Shown: positions 16,483-24,855, counted from the first letter of the stretch. The stretch: DNA of 43,737 nucleotides from RGIG3701 sp017403345 (GCA_017403345.1 JAFQOH010000075.1:1-43737), one strand, 5' to 3'. Numbers and translations are program-made. Notes: a model not told the origin generated them from the sequence alone.

Positions 16483-17742
16483 CTATTTCTGGCTCATCGC
16501 AGCCGCGAGGATGGCACTGGTACTCTCACGCATGATGCGCGGGTCGACCTGCTTGCCTTCCTGGAGCGTCTTACGGACATCTTTTCCAGAAATGAAGACC
16601 GGTTTTTCGTCTTTGTGATTTTCCATCAGATCGACGCGGCCAATGGAATCATAGTACGCAGCGAAACCGACGTTCAGATTCTTGATCTTGAGGTCGCCGT
16701 TGAGCTTCGTGAAGATCTCCTGCGCATCAAAGTCGCCCCAGATCGCCGTTCCGTCTTTGTACGGCGCATCGGCGTGCTTGCGTCCGATGATGATGTCGGT
16801 GAAACCAAAGTTCTGACGGTAGATCGCGTGCATGACCGCTTCTTTCGGTCCGCCGTAGAACATTTTGATGTCCAGTCCCAGAAGGATCACCCGGTCCGGA
16901 ACGCTTTCGCCGCGGGGACCCCACAGTTCGGCGTCGCTGTCGCCTTCACCAAGCGCACGGTTTTCGATGAGCTTTTCGTAGGTCTGCATGCGGATCTCGG
17001 CGCAGACATCGTCCCCTTTCGTTTCACCGATGAGCGGATTCAGGCAGGCGCCCGCGTTGAATCCCTGACGCACGAGCGTTTCCAGACCATAGACCAGCGC
17101 GTACTCATGGGCACGGTGAAGCGGATTGCGCGTCTGGAATGCGACGCAGCGTTCCCAGCCTTTGCTCTCAAGCAGCGCACGGACTTCTTTCGGACTGAGG
17201 ACGTACTGACCGAAATTCGGATTTTTCGGCTGCGGAAGGACCTGGATCTTGCCGCCGAGGAGCCAGTCTTTTCCAGCATCGTTCACGAGCACCATATCCG
17301 CACCGGGGTGATCCGTTCGGTCCGTCAGGTAAACTTTTTTGATGTAGTCCATCTTGTCCCACGGATAGACGTCCGTGACGTCGACCGTCGCGATGATCTC
17401 ATCTGCGGAATTGACCAAAGCGACCTTCTGGCCCGGTTTGATCGTCTCGGCAAGCTCTTTCGTCATCGGGAAAGCAAGCGGGATCGTCCACGCATATTTC
17501 TGACCATTGAACAGGATGCACTCTTCGTTCAGAACGCGATTCCAAGTCTCGGAATCCATCGGGCCGTCCAGCGGGCTGAGCGCACCGTCGCCAAAACGAT
17601 AGACCGTGGAAAGGTCGGCGTCGGAAACCGGAACTTTGGTCAGACCGGCAGCTTCAGCCAGAAATTCGTCTTTTTTGCAATTACAAATAGTGCAGCAAAC
17701 AGGTTCCTGCAGTCCGCCATGCGGAAGAATAAGCTGTGCCAT
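16483..17742 (-). CDS. sat: Sulfate adenylyltransferase (ATP sulfurylase)
   Basis: A 419-residue single-domain enzyme of the homo-oligomeric Sat type, making adenosine 5'-phosphosulfate from ATP and sulfate. The nucleotide-binding motif QTRNPLHRAHE is at residues 203-213, with the HxxH pair His209 and His212. IIIGRKHADAPYKDG and VFISGKDVRKTLQEG are further conserved blocks. A cysteine cluster, CCTICNC (residues 16-22), lies near the N-terminus and may bind metal. No APS reductase, APS kinase or transporter gene lies in the window, so whether it serves assimilation, dissimilation or sulfation cannot be told. It is an isolated unit between terminators. Confidence 0.95.
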   Translation of the reverse strand: MAQLILPHGGLQEPVCCTICNCKKDEFLAEAAGLTKVPVSDADLSTVYRFGDGALSPLDGPMDSETWNRVLNEECILFNGQKYAWTIPLAFPMTKELAETIKPGQKVALVNSADEIIATVDVTDVYPWDKMDYIKKVYLTDRTDHPGADMVLVNDAGKDWLLGGKIQVLPQPKNPNFGQYVLSPKEVRALLESKGWERCVAFQTRNPLHRAHEYALVYGLETLVRQGFNAGACLNPLIGETKGDDVCAEIRMQTYEKLIENRALGEGDSDAELWGPRGESVPDRVILLGLDIKMFYGGPKEAVMHAIYRQNFGFTDIIIGRKHADAPYKDGTAIWGDFDAQEIFTKLNGDLKIKNLNVGFAAYYDSIGRVDLMENHKDEKPVFISGKDVRKTLQEGKQVDPRIMRESTSAILAAAMSQK

Positions 17743-17907
17743 GGAAATATTCCTTCAAAAACAAAACAGGAGGGTTTCCCGACTGGAAAACCAAAATAAA
17801 CCATCCACAGCACGTCTGCGGACCATGAAAAAACAGAAGGTCAACACAAAAACGCGCTGCAGCTGTGTGTTTCTTTTTATTTTATCGGCAAATATCGCCG
17901 AAAACCT

Positions 17908-18369
17908 TCAGCAATTGCGCTTCGCGGCTTCCAGTTCGATCTGCGCGATCTTATCGATACGGCGCTGATGGCGTCCAGCTTCGAAACCGGTCTCAAGCCA
18001 TTTCGTGACGACGCCCTCAAGCGCGCTGGCTCCCAGCATATCGCCGGAAAGACACAAAACGTTCAGATTGTTATGACGCCGACTGATCTCTGCTGTCAGT
18101 TCATCACCGCAGACCGCTGCGCGAACATTCGGGAATTTGTTGGCGACGATCGACATGCCGATCCCCGTTCCGCAAATCAGGATCCCGCGGTCCGCATCGT
18201 TTTTGCTCACCAGAGCAGCGACCTGACTCGCAACATCCGGGTAATCCACGGTATTGTCCCGAACCTCTCCGGTACACTCAACGACTTCATGGCCTTTCTG
18301 ACGAAGGATCTCGATCGTTTTCGCCTTCATCGTTACGCCGCGGTGATCGCTTCCAATCGCAATACGCAT
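17908..18369 (-). CDS. rpiB: Ribose-5-phosphate isomerase B
   Basis: A 153-residue protein of the RpiB/LacAB family, interconverting ribose-5-phosphate and ribulose-5-phosphate. MRIAIGSDHRG is the standard N-terminus, so the start is put at 18369 with AGGAA upstream; an open frame continues upstream but has no family similarity. Catalytic elements are present: the Asp/His of GSDHRG, the cysteine in ILICGTGIGMSI, SRRHNNLNVLCL, and the C-terminal GRHQRRIDKI. It is a complete counterpart to the degenerate RpiB-like domain in the BMC protein at 10764-11663. Confidence 0.95.
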   Translation of the reverse strand: MRIAIGSDHRGVTMKAKTIEILRQKGHEVVECTGEVRDNTVDYPDVASQVAALVSKNDADRGILICGTGIGMSIVANKFPNVRAAVCGDELTAEISRRHNNLNVLCLSGDMLGASALEGVVTKWLETGFEAGRHQRRIDKIAQIELEAAKRNC

Positions 18370-18603
18370 GATAGTTCCTGTATTTTTGACTTCTCTAATG
18401 GTATATCCAGACCAACGGATGCCGGATAGTTTCAGAAACGATTCTACCATATTTTGAAATTTTTTCAAGGGGAGCCGGACCGATTTATCAAAAAGAAATT
18501 CATTCTAAGAGGTGCGCAGCGCGGAAAACTGCGAAAAAAGGGGGGGAACTTCCGCCCTTGAAAAGTTTTTGAAATTTTTTTGCTGTTTTTCTCTCCCTCC
18601 CCC

Positions 18604-18631
18604 TTGAAATTTTTTTGATCTGTGGTATCAT
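18604..18631 (+). promoter_or_regulatory. Promoter of tRNA-Lys copy 1
   Basis: TTGAAA (18604-18609), a 16-bp spacer and TATCAT (18626-18631), 13 bp before the mature tRNA. A C-rich tract lies directly upstream of the -35. Confidence 0.7.
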
Positions 18632-18644
18632 TAGGACACTTGAC

Positions 18645-18717
18645 GGGAACGTAGCTCAGTCGGTAGAGCAACTGACTTTTAATCCGTAGGTCATGGGTTC
18701 AAGTCCCATCGTTCCCA
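18645..18717 (+). tRNA. tRNA-Lys (anticodon TTT), copy 1
   Basis: A 73-nt cloverleaf. The acceptor stem GGGAACG pairs with CGTTCCC, the D stem is GCTC/GAGC, the anticodon loop is CTTTTAA with TTT, and the T arm is ATGGG TTCAAGT CCCAT. CCA is not encoded. The anticodon stem ACTGA/TCCGT has a U-C mismatch at positions 29-41, and the second copy has the same mismatch. Confidence 0.95.
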
Positions 18718-18724
18718 TTCAGGC

Positions 18725-18752
18725 GCCTCGGTTTTTGGCCGAGGCTTTTTTT
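18725..18752 (+). terminator. Terminator of tRNA-Lys copy 1
   Basis: GCCTCGG and CCGAGGC form a 7-bp stem followed by seven T residues, 7 bp after the tRNA. Confidence 0.9.
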
Positions 18753-18857
18753 ATGTCGTTTGGGGAGAATGGAACGGAAAATTTTGTGCAGCCGCTACAT
18801 TTTGGGCTGTTTGGCGAAATCAAAAAAAAGAGGTGAAAGAATTTTCGTCTCCCCCCC

Positions 18858-18885
18858 TTGAAAATTTTTTAGTTTGTGGTAACAT
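18858..18885 (+). promoter_or_regulatory. Promoter of tRNA-Lys copy 2
   Basis: TTGAAA (18858-18863), a 16-bp spacer and TAACAT (18880-18885). It is a near copy of the first tRNA promoter and is preceded by a seven-C run. Confidence 0.65.
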
Positions 18886-18898
18886 TAGGATACTTGAC

Positions 18899-18971
18899 GG
18901 GAACGTAGCTCAGTCGGTAGAGCAACTGACTTTTAATCCGTAGGTCATGGGTTCAAGTCCCATCGTTCCCA
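18899..18971 (+). tRNA. tRNA-Lys (anticodon TTT), copy 2
   Basis: Identical over its 73 nt to the copy 254 bp upstream, including the U-C mismatch in the anticodon stem. Promoter and terminator are also duplicated, so the whole transcription unit was copied in tandem. The spacer between the units has diverged. Confidence 0.95.
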
Positions 18972-18978
18972 TTCAGGC

Positions 18979-19005
18979 GCCTCGGTTTTTGCCGAGGCTT
19001 TTTTT
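18979..19005 (+). terminator. Terminator of tRNA-Lys copy 2
   Basis: GCCTCGG and CCGAGGC stem with a shorter loop than in copy 1, followed by seven T residues. The next gene on the minus strand ends 29 bp beyond. Confidence 0.9.
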
Positions 19006-19033
19006 ATGTCGTTTTGGGGGGCCCGATCTTGAG

Positions 19034-20692
19034 CTATGGCGTGACCGGCGGTCGGGCGTCGGAAAGTCTGCGAAGCTCGAAATCTTTATTTTCAAAGATC
19101 AGTTCGTAATCTTCGATACCGTTGGGAGTCTCCATCAGAATGTGCCGTCCCTTCAGATCGTGTTTGTTTCGCACGATGTAATCCGCGCCGTATTTCGTTT
19201 TCAAAAGTTCGATCTTTGCTTTCGGCATTTGGGTAAAGGAACCGGCTCGGCCGTAAGTCTGTCCCGGTTTACTGATGTCGAAGGCGTAAAACTGATCCTG
19301 CATGCGTTCCCACCACTCGCACAGTCCTCCTGCGTCCTGCGGAATGTCTTTCCAGACGCCGACTTCACCGCGGCGGGCGAACCAGCGGAATGTCCGCGTC
19401 GTGTACGGAACTACAAAAAGCGCATCTTTTTCCGTGTTTTCGCGGGCAAAACGGCAAAGTTCCTGCCAAGTCTCTCCGCGTGACGCGCCGGAGCAGGACC
19501 GGGGACGCATCGGTTTGGAGAATTTTCCGAGGGAACTGTAGAGCGTCATTCCGGAAGCAAGAATGACCAGTCCCAGAAGCAGCACGCCGCGCAGACGATG
19601 ACTGGAGACCGTACTCCGGCAGAGTCCGTCTGCGTATCGGATGAAGAGAAGCGCGACTCCCAAAGGCAGCATGATGTCCGCAAGCCGGAACCAGTAGTAC
19701 CGGAGCAGGGAAGCCGCGGCATCTGGAGCGATCTCGATGAAAAGATTGATCCCCCAGCCGATCACGGCGATCCCAAGCGCTGCGTAGATGAACGTGCGGA
19801 ACGTCATGTCTCCGTGCGACGTACGCGGCCGGGCGCACAGGAAATTCCAGACGAGGATCAGGACTCCAAAAAGTCCCAGTTTCTCCGTGTTGTGCTCTGC
19901 CATGTGGCTCAAAAGCAGGTGGTGCGGCAAACGCTCGTAAACATAAAGATGCGTCGCATTCCGGGCCGTCTCTGCCGGAACGTCCGCGTTGAGCTGGAGT
20001 GCAGGAACCAGCGCGGGCAGCGTGAACAGTACGGCCGCCGTCAGACCTGGAAGGAGCTCACGCAGTGAAGGGAGGAAGCACTTTTCGAGGTCTTCCGGCG
20101 TCCCGCTCTTTTTTAAGTCGCGTTCATAAAATTTCAGCACGAGCCAGGCGATCCCCAGTGCGGTGATGCACCAGCCTCCGACCAGTACGTGAAACATGGC
20201 GCTGATCCCGAAAAGAAACAGTGCGCGGTTCCACCGGTTTCTGAAAAGTTCTCCGAGTCCGAAGAAAACAAAAACGTAGGAGAACCCCTTCGCTTCCACG
20301 CCGCCGACGACCCACTCCCCGGCACATGAGCAGTTTTGGTTTAAAAAAAGGAAAAAAAGCGCCGAAAGCACACCGAGCCCCCAGCGTTTGAATATTGGGC
20401 GCGTCATCCAGTGCCAGCCGGCTGCCATGCCGAACCAGGTAAGACTGCGTCCGATCCAGATGACGGTCTCCATCGGAAAGAGAAGCGTCAGCCAGCCGAA
20501 CGTCCAGTAAAAAACCGCGTGCGCGTCCTTGGAATCGAGGAAAAAGTCCCCATGCACGTAGTCCGGATCCCAGAAATGAGCGGCTTTTTCGATATAGTGC
20601 GCCTCATTTACGTCAGGAACAGCATAGGTCCCAACAAGAAAAAATGCGGTGAAAATCAATAAAATTTCCAACTTGTTCAGACAAAATTTCAT
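19034..20692 (-). CDS. Multi-pass membrane protein, DUF6798-like
   Basis: A 552-residue protein with about ten hydrophobic segments across residues 8-410 and a soluble C-terminal domain (about 415-552). Blocks such as DVNEAHYIEKAAHFWDPDY and the loop HGDFFLDSKDAHAVFYW near the N-terminus, then VEAKGFSYVFVF, recall planctomycete proteins assigned to DUF6798, whose topology resembles GT-C glycosyltransferases. The C-terminal part (ENTEKDALFVVPYTTRTFRW, then YGADYIVRNKHDL) resembles the extracytoplasmic domain of such proteins. No sugar-transfer substrate can be named. It is divergent from yqeG. Confidence 0.6.
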   Translation of the reverse strand: MKFCLNKLEILLIFTAFFLVGTYAVPDVNEAHYIEKAAHFWDPDYVHGDFFLDSKDAHAVFYWTFGWLTLLFPMETVIWIGRSLTWFGMAAGWHWMTRPIFKRWGLGVLSALFFLFLNQNCSCAGEWVVGGVEAKGFSYVFVFFGLGELFRNRWNRALFLFGISAMFHVLVGGWCITALGIAWLVLKFYERDLKKSGTPEDLEKCFLPSLRELLPGLTAAVLFTLPALVPALQLNADVPAETARNATHLYVYERLPHHLLLSHMAEHNTEKLGLFGVLILVWNFLCARPRTSHGDMTFRTFIYAALGIAVIGWGINLFIEIAPDAAASLLRYYWFRLADIMLPLGVALLFIRYADGLCRSTVSSHRLRGVLLLGLVILASGMTLYSSLGKFSKPMRPRSCSGASRGETWQELCRFARENTEKDALFVVPYTTRTFRWFARRGEVGVWKDIPQDAGGLCEWWERMQDQFYAFDISKPGQTYGRAGSFTQMPKAKIELLKTKYGADYIVRNKHDLKGRHILMETPNGIEDYELIFENKDFELRRLSDARPPVTP

Positions 20693-20734
20693 AAAAAAAG
20701 GCTCCGAACTCTAGGAATCGGCTAATGGGTACGA

Positions 20735-20740
20735 TATAAT
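20735..20740 (+). promoter_or_regulatory. Putative -10 element for yqeG
   Basis: A perfect TATAAT lies 90 bp upstream of the yqeG start in the region between divergent genes. The matching -35 position reads TAGGAA, a poor fit. Confidence 0.4.
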
Positions 20741-20829
20741 GAAAGGGACTTTCCTGATTTTGGAAACAGGAAAAACTTCCCCCTTTGTGTCAGGGAAATT
20801 TCGCAGGGTTTCGTTTGCAGGAAATGCGT

Positions 20830-21375
20830 ATGGAAAATCGATATTCATGGGGCGCCCGGCTTCTGCTTTGGCCGTTTTTGCCGAACTACAAAGTAAGTGT
20901 CGTCAATGAACTGACGCCCGAAGTTTTGGAACGGCTCGGGATCTGCAATATCCTGCTGGATGTGGACTGCACGCTGAAGCGTTACGATTCCGATCAGTTT
21001 GAGGATTGGGTCGTTGAGTGGCTCGAGTCCCTGAAATGTGCAGGAGTGGAAGTTTGTCTTCTTTCCAACGGTAAAGGACGCAGGATCGGCAGGATCGCCG
21101 ACCACTATGGTCTTGAGTATGAGGCGATGGCGCTGAAGCCGCTTCCGTTTGGCTGCTGGCGCGTGATCCGTCGGAAGGACTGGGACCGGAAACAGACCGC
21201 CATGGTCGGCGACCAGATCTTTGCGGACATCGCTGCCGGAAATCTTGCCGGTGTCAAGACGGTCCACGTGACTCCGATCCACCCGGAAACGGAACCGATA
21301 TTCACCCGCGTCAAACGGCCGCTGGAAAGGCTCCTTTTCCGTATGGTCCCGATCCATAAGATCAATGAGACGTGA
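20830..21375 (+). CDS. yqeG: YqeG-family HAD (IIIA) phosphatase
   Basis: A 181-residue protein. Of three in-frame ATGs the one at 20830 has AGGAA at a six-base spacing. The HAD nucleophile motif is LLDVDCTLKRYD (DxD form); motif II is the Ser/Asn in CLLSNG, motif III is the Lys in ALKPLPFG, and motif IV is MVGDQIFADIAAGN. The N-terminal LLWPFLPNYKVSVVNELTPE is typical of YqeG. Members are related to phosphatidylglycerophosphate phosphatases (Gep4), but the bacterial substrate is not settled. Its end overlaps the convergent beta-helix gene by 14 bp. Confidence 0.88.
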   Translation: MENRYSWGARLLLWPFLPNYKVSVVNELTPEVLERLGICNILLDVDCTLKRYDSDQFEDWVVEWLESLKCAGVEVCLLSNGKGRRIGRIADHYGLEYEAMALKPLPFGCWRVIRRKDWDRKQTAMVGDQIFADIAAGNLAGVKTVHVTPIHPETEPIFTRVKRPLERLLFRMVPIHKINET

Positions 21376-23653
21376 AAGTCTCAGGCGAGCTGGAATTGTC
21401 TGAGACCGGCTGTTCCAGCCCCATTTTCTCTACCGGAAGATGCTGGAATTTCGGTACGAGCTTCCGGATCTCCTGCTGGAGCGCTCGGAAATCGGTTTTC
21501 TCAAGTTCGCCAAGCGGGATCACTTCTTCACGGAAAGAAGTTCGCACGGAACCATCCGGATTCAGCGGGAAAATGTCCTGCTGGGAGACCGGCGAATTGA
21601 AGACGTAGTTTTCGGTAAAGTCTATCCGATGCAGCGACGTCTCGCGGGCCGTGTTGTGCATTTGGAGCCATTGGGAACTTCCGACTGAAACATTGCCGCG
21701 TACCGTATTGTGGAGCGGGAGTTTCGGGTCATCCTGCATGACGTTCAAAAGGAAGGGGTAGCGTTCTTTCCACGGGGACTGATCGTAGTTCATCTCCTCG
21801 ATCTTTGCGAGAAGATCCCAGCCGTTTTTGAATCCCTCTCCCGGTTTTGCTCGGCGCAGTCCGCGGTCGTCAAAATGCACGGCTGCCGTACATTCGATGA
21901 ACAGATTGTTCAGGATCTTATTGTATCGCCCGCCCCCGACGAACGCCGCCCAGCCGGCACGGTAAAACAGATTGTTCTGTACCGTGTCTCCGCTGTCGCA
22001 GTCATCGAGATAGACGCCCATGACCATGATGCTCTCTTTCAGCGGCTCGTAATCCGGCGAAAGTCCCTGTGCTTTTTGCCAATCCACGCCCGCCTGTCCG
22101 AAATGGTGGAAGTAGTTGAACTGAATGACGTTGCCGAGCGACCCCCAGTCGCGTCCTGTGTACATTCCGCCGCCGTCGCCGCTTTCCATCATCGCGCTGT
22201 GGACTTCATTGAACTCAAAAAGATGCTCATTCCCGCCGTAGCCGATGCAGATGTACGGAGAATCGTGCAGCAGATTGTGTGCGGCGTAGCAGCCGCAGCC
22301 TCCGAAGTAAAGGCAGTAGCCGCCGGAGGTGCGCTGAAGACGTCCAGAGTGATGCAGATGGCAGTTCGTCACGAAATTTTCGCACTTTTCGAGCGTCTTT
22401 CGGTCTCCTCCTGTGAGTGAAACGCAGGCGCGTCCGGCATTGAAGACTTCCGAGTACGCCAATCCGCTTCGTTTCCCGCCGCCGATGTGGACGCCGTCGT
22501 TCGTCGTGTTGAAAACGCGGACATTTTTGATGAGCGAATCCTCGCAGTTCCTCAGTGCGAGTGCCGGTCCGAGGGAACACTTGGCCTGAATGCCGTCAAG
22601 AACGAAAAATTTCGCGTCTCGGATCTCAAGCATCGTCTTCTTCTGAACGGAAAGCACGACATTGGAAAGATCTCCGTCTTTGGGGTAGAAGTAAAGGACG
22701 TTCTTCTCCGTATCGATGTACCATTCGCCCGGTGCATCCAGCTCTTCCAGAAGATTCAGGACGAAATAGCGCCGTTTTGCCGTGTGCCACGCACTGTGAT
22801 TTCCGACGCCGTAGCGGGAATTTACTTCCGTCGTGAACTGCTTCTTTTCCATGTCGATCGCCCCCAGCTTGATCGTTTCCGCAAACCAGTCATGGCACCA
22901 GAAGCCCGTGAGCCAGATCCCTTTGGAGACGTCCCAGCGTTTCGGTTCTTCTTCCGTAAATTCAAAAACGGCAGGACGCACGCCGAATTCCCACTCATCT
23001 TTCGTTCTGTCGACTGGTGCGACGCCGCGGTCGATCACTTTTGGGATCTCGATCCAGCCCTGATTCGGGAAACGCGCGATCTGCATCGCTTTCTCATTCG
23101 AGAAAAGTTCCACTGACGGCCAAGTCTGGAATTTCTGCGGCAGCGGAGCGATCTTGGTGATCCCGACCGTCGAAAGATCGAATTCCCACACTTTATCCTG
23201 AACGCCTTCCTTCAAACGCGCCAGCACTTTCGGATCGCTGACTTTGCGAAAACCGTCCTGACTCAATGGACTTCCTCCAACGAAAAGCGCACCAGCTTTT
23301 GAGGCTCGGTAAACCATCGGCGCGAGCATGCTTTCGCCGGAATCTTCGGCCGTGAATGTGAGATTTTTTTCCGGAAAGGAGAACGTGCCGGTCAGCTCAA
23401 CGACGAAACCGTTTTCCGGATATTTCTGTGTTTTGCGCAGTTCTCGGAGCGTGTCCCGCGCCTTTTCCACCGTTGCCCACGGTGCAGAAGCGCTTCCGTC
23501 TCCGATCTCGTCGCTGCCGGTTTCGGAATTGACGTAAAAAAACTGCTGAGCCTGTACGGAGACCGTCAAAATACTCAAGAAAACAAAAATCTGGACCATG
23601 AAACAGCATGGCCGCGAAAAAATACGAAACAGGTGTGCGGGGCAAATATTCAT
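21362..23653 (-). CDS. Secreted right-handed beta-helix protein, probable polysaccharide-active enzyme
   Basis: A 763-residue protein from the ATG at 23653 (AAGGA upstream; another ATG 27 bp earlier has no such site). The signal peptide ends near VSVQAQQ. FYVNSETGSDEIGDGSASAPW with PWATVEKARDTL is the usual opening of secreted parallel beta-helix proteins. Residues about 330-560 hold repeated coils: NCEDSLIKNVRVFNTTNDGV, NNLFYRAGWAAF, KILNNLFIECTAAVHFDD and HLFEFNEVHSAMMESGDGGG. Such proteins include glycoside hydrolases and polysaccharide lyases. The acidic residues in the MMESGDGGGMY block could be catalytic. No carbohydrate-binding module or sorting signal is evident. The specific substrate is unknown. 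Confidence 0.75.
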   Translation of the reverse strand: MNICPAHLFRIFSRPCCFMVQIFVFLSILTVSVQAQQFFYVNSETGSDEIGDGSASAPWATVEKARDTLRELRKTQKYPENGFVVELTGTFSFPEKNLTFTAEDSGESMLAPMVYRASKAGALFVGGSPLSQDGFRKVSDPKVLARLKEGVQDKVWEFDLSTVGITKIAPLPQKFQTWPSVELFSNEKAMQIARFPNQGWIEIPKVIDRGVAPVDRTKDEWEFGVRPAVFEFTEEEPKRWDVSKGIWLTGFWCHDWFAETIKLGAIDMEKKQFTTEVNSRYGVGNHSAWHTAKRRYFVLNLLEELDAPGEWYIDTEKNVLYFYPKDGDLSNVVLSVQKKTMLEIRDAKFFVLDGIQAKCSLGPALALRNCEDSLIKNVRVFNTTNDGVHIGGGKRSGLAYSEVFNAGRACVSLTGGDRKTLEKCENFVTNCHLHHSGRLQRTSGGYCLYFGGCGCYAAHNLLHDSPYICIGYGGNEHLFEFNEVHSAMMESGDGGGMYTGRDWGSLGNVIQFNYFHHFGQAGVDWQKAQGLSPDYEPLKESIMVMGVYLDDCDSGDTVQNNLFYRAGWAAFVGGGRYNKILNNLFIECTAAVHFDDRGLRRAKPGEGFKNGWDLLAKIEEMNYDQSPWKERYPFLLNVMQDDPKLPLHNTVRGNVSVGSSQWLQMHNTARETSLHRIDFTENYVFNSPVSQQDIFPLNPDGSVRTSFREEVIPLGELEKTDFRALQQEIRKLVPKFQHLPVEKMGLEQPVSDNSSSPETFTSH

Positions 23654-23776
23654 GAAAGATTCCTTGCGCAAAGGGATCAAATTTCCAGGAAGGCGTACAG
23701 CCTGACGTTACGGCTGGGAGGCCGTACTCTGTATTTTACCCGAAAAAGAAATTTTGCGCAAGGTCTTCTTAAATAA

Positions 23777-24055
23777 GGTCCATCCGGGAACTGCGTACCC
23801 GTTTTACCGCGGAATCCACTGAAAACTCATAGAGAAACACGGATCTTAATGCAAAAAGCAGTAAAAACAGAGCGCGCGCGAACCTTTTTTAATTTTAAAA
23901 AATTTATTTGCGTCTTTTCGTGTTTTTCGTGAAATTCGTGTCAGGGCACGTTCACTATGCCTTTTTTCCTCTTTCTTTTCAGTCTGTTTCTGCGTTTCTT
24001 CTGCGCACTCTGTGGTGAGATCAGACCTGATCGGTACGCAGTTTCCGGACGAACC
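23777..24055. mobile_element. MITE-like element with inverted ends and 8-bp target duplication
   Basis: A 279-bp noncoding stretch. The left end GGTCCATCCGGGAACTGCGT and the reverse complement of the right end GGTTCGTCCGGAAACTGCGT match at 17 of 20 positions and continue for a few more bases. The direct octamer TTAAATAA flanks both sides (23769-23776, 24056-24063), as expected of a target duplication. The interior has no ORF and contains short periodic phrases (TTCGTGTTTTTCGTGAAATT, and GTTTCTGCGTTTCTTCTGCG). Partial copies of the right end lie at 1-101 and 2088-2119. No transposase is in the window. Confidence 0.65.
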
Positions 24056-24060
24056 TTAAA

Positions 24061-24102
24061 TAATTTCAGGAACGTAATTTCAGGAACGTAATTTCAGGAA
24101 CG
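24061..24102. repeat. 14-bp tandem repeat spanning the HAD gene stop codon
   Basis: TAATTTCAGGAACG is repeated three times. On the minus strand each copy reads CGTTCCTGA; the first-read one ends the HAD gene (Arg-Ser-stop, stop 24096-24094). The outermost copy abuts the MITE-like element. Confidence 0.92.
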
Positions 24103-24774
24103 AAGCTCTTCCAGAATGCGAAATATTTCCGCATCATCCAAACGTTCCAGACGGCAGTTGACCATCGAGAAATCATGATGCCGGCTGTGCTCGCCGGGGA
24201 CCGCCGTCACGAACGCTCCTGCATTCGCACCGGATAGGCAGCCGTTTCGACTGTCTTCCAGTACCATCATGGCTTCCGGCGCAACGCCGAAACGCGAGGC
24301 AGCCTTCAGGTAAATTTCCGGTTCCGGCTTGCTGTGTGTGACGTCTTCCGACGTGATGATGAAATCGAAACGCGCCTCAAGCCCATGGATCGGCAGCATT
24401 TTTGCGACCAGTTCCCGACAGCTGCTCGTGCAGATCGCATGCGGGATCTCGTGAGCGTCCAAATAGTCTAGCAGCTTCATGAGTCCGGGCATCGGCTGAA
24501 GGTACTCCGGCATGAGCGAAAGGAAGATCTGATTGGAGCGTTTCTGAAGTTCCTGCCACGAAACGGGAAGCTGATGCCACGCGATCATCTTCTCGAACGC
24601 GCTCTGCGGCGTGCATCCCATGAGCTGGTCGCTGAGTTCATGTGTGTATTGAAATCCAAATTCCGCAAGGAGGCGCGTTCCTGTTTCAAAATAGACGTCC
24701 TCGGAATTAAAAATCAGGCCGTCCATATCAAAAGCGACGGCCTGTATCCTAAAATTTTTTCGGTTTGTTTTCAT
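24094..24774 (-). CDS. HAD-superfamily phosphatase, beta-phosphoglucomutase-like
   Basis: A 226-residue protein if begun at the ATG at 24774; an ATG at 24810 would add 12 residues. Neither has a clear ribosome-binding site. Motif I is AFDMDGLIFNSED, motif II is ICTSS, motif III is the Lys in THSKPEPEIY, and motif IV is MVLEDSRNG. A helical cap lies between residues about 25 and 95. Subfamily members dephosphorylate small sugar phosphates or act as phosphomutases; the substrate cannot be read from the sequence. It follows the coiled-coil membrane protein gene on the same strand. Confidence 0.88.
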   Translation of the reverse strand: MKTNRKNFRIQAVAFDMDGLIFNSEDVYFETGTRLLAEFGFQYTHELSDQLMGCTPQSAFEKMIAWHQLPVSWQELQKRSNQIFLSLMPEYLQPMPGLMKLLDYLDAHEIPHAICTSSCRELVAKMLPIHGLEARFDFIITSEDVTHSKPEPEIYLKAASRFGVAPEAMMVLEDSRNGCLSGANAGAFVTAVPGEHSRHHDFSMVNCRLERLDDAEIFRILEELRS

Positions 24775-24810
24775 TTTTCGAAAATCATGAAGGCGGCTCT
24801 GCATCAGCAT

Positions 24811-24848
24811 GCGTTTTCACGGTGTCTGTGCGTTTTCACGGTGTCTGT
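24811..24848. repeat. 19-bp perfect tandem duplication
   Basis: GCGTTTTCACGGTGTCTGT occurs twice in direct succession, between the stop codon of the upstream minus-strand gene (24856) and the possible start (24810) of the HAD gene. Confidence 0.9.
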
Positions 24849-24855
24849 GCGGCAT

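Noticed and set aside
16477..17799. A plus-strand frame opposite sat as a gene
   Set aside because: It is antisense to a clear ATP sulfurylase and shows no domain features.
18645..18971. tRNA-linked integration site of a mobile island
   Set aside because: The duplicated segments include full promoters and terminators and only about 100 bp lie between them; no integrase gene is present.
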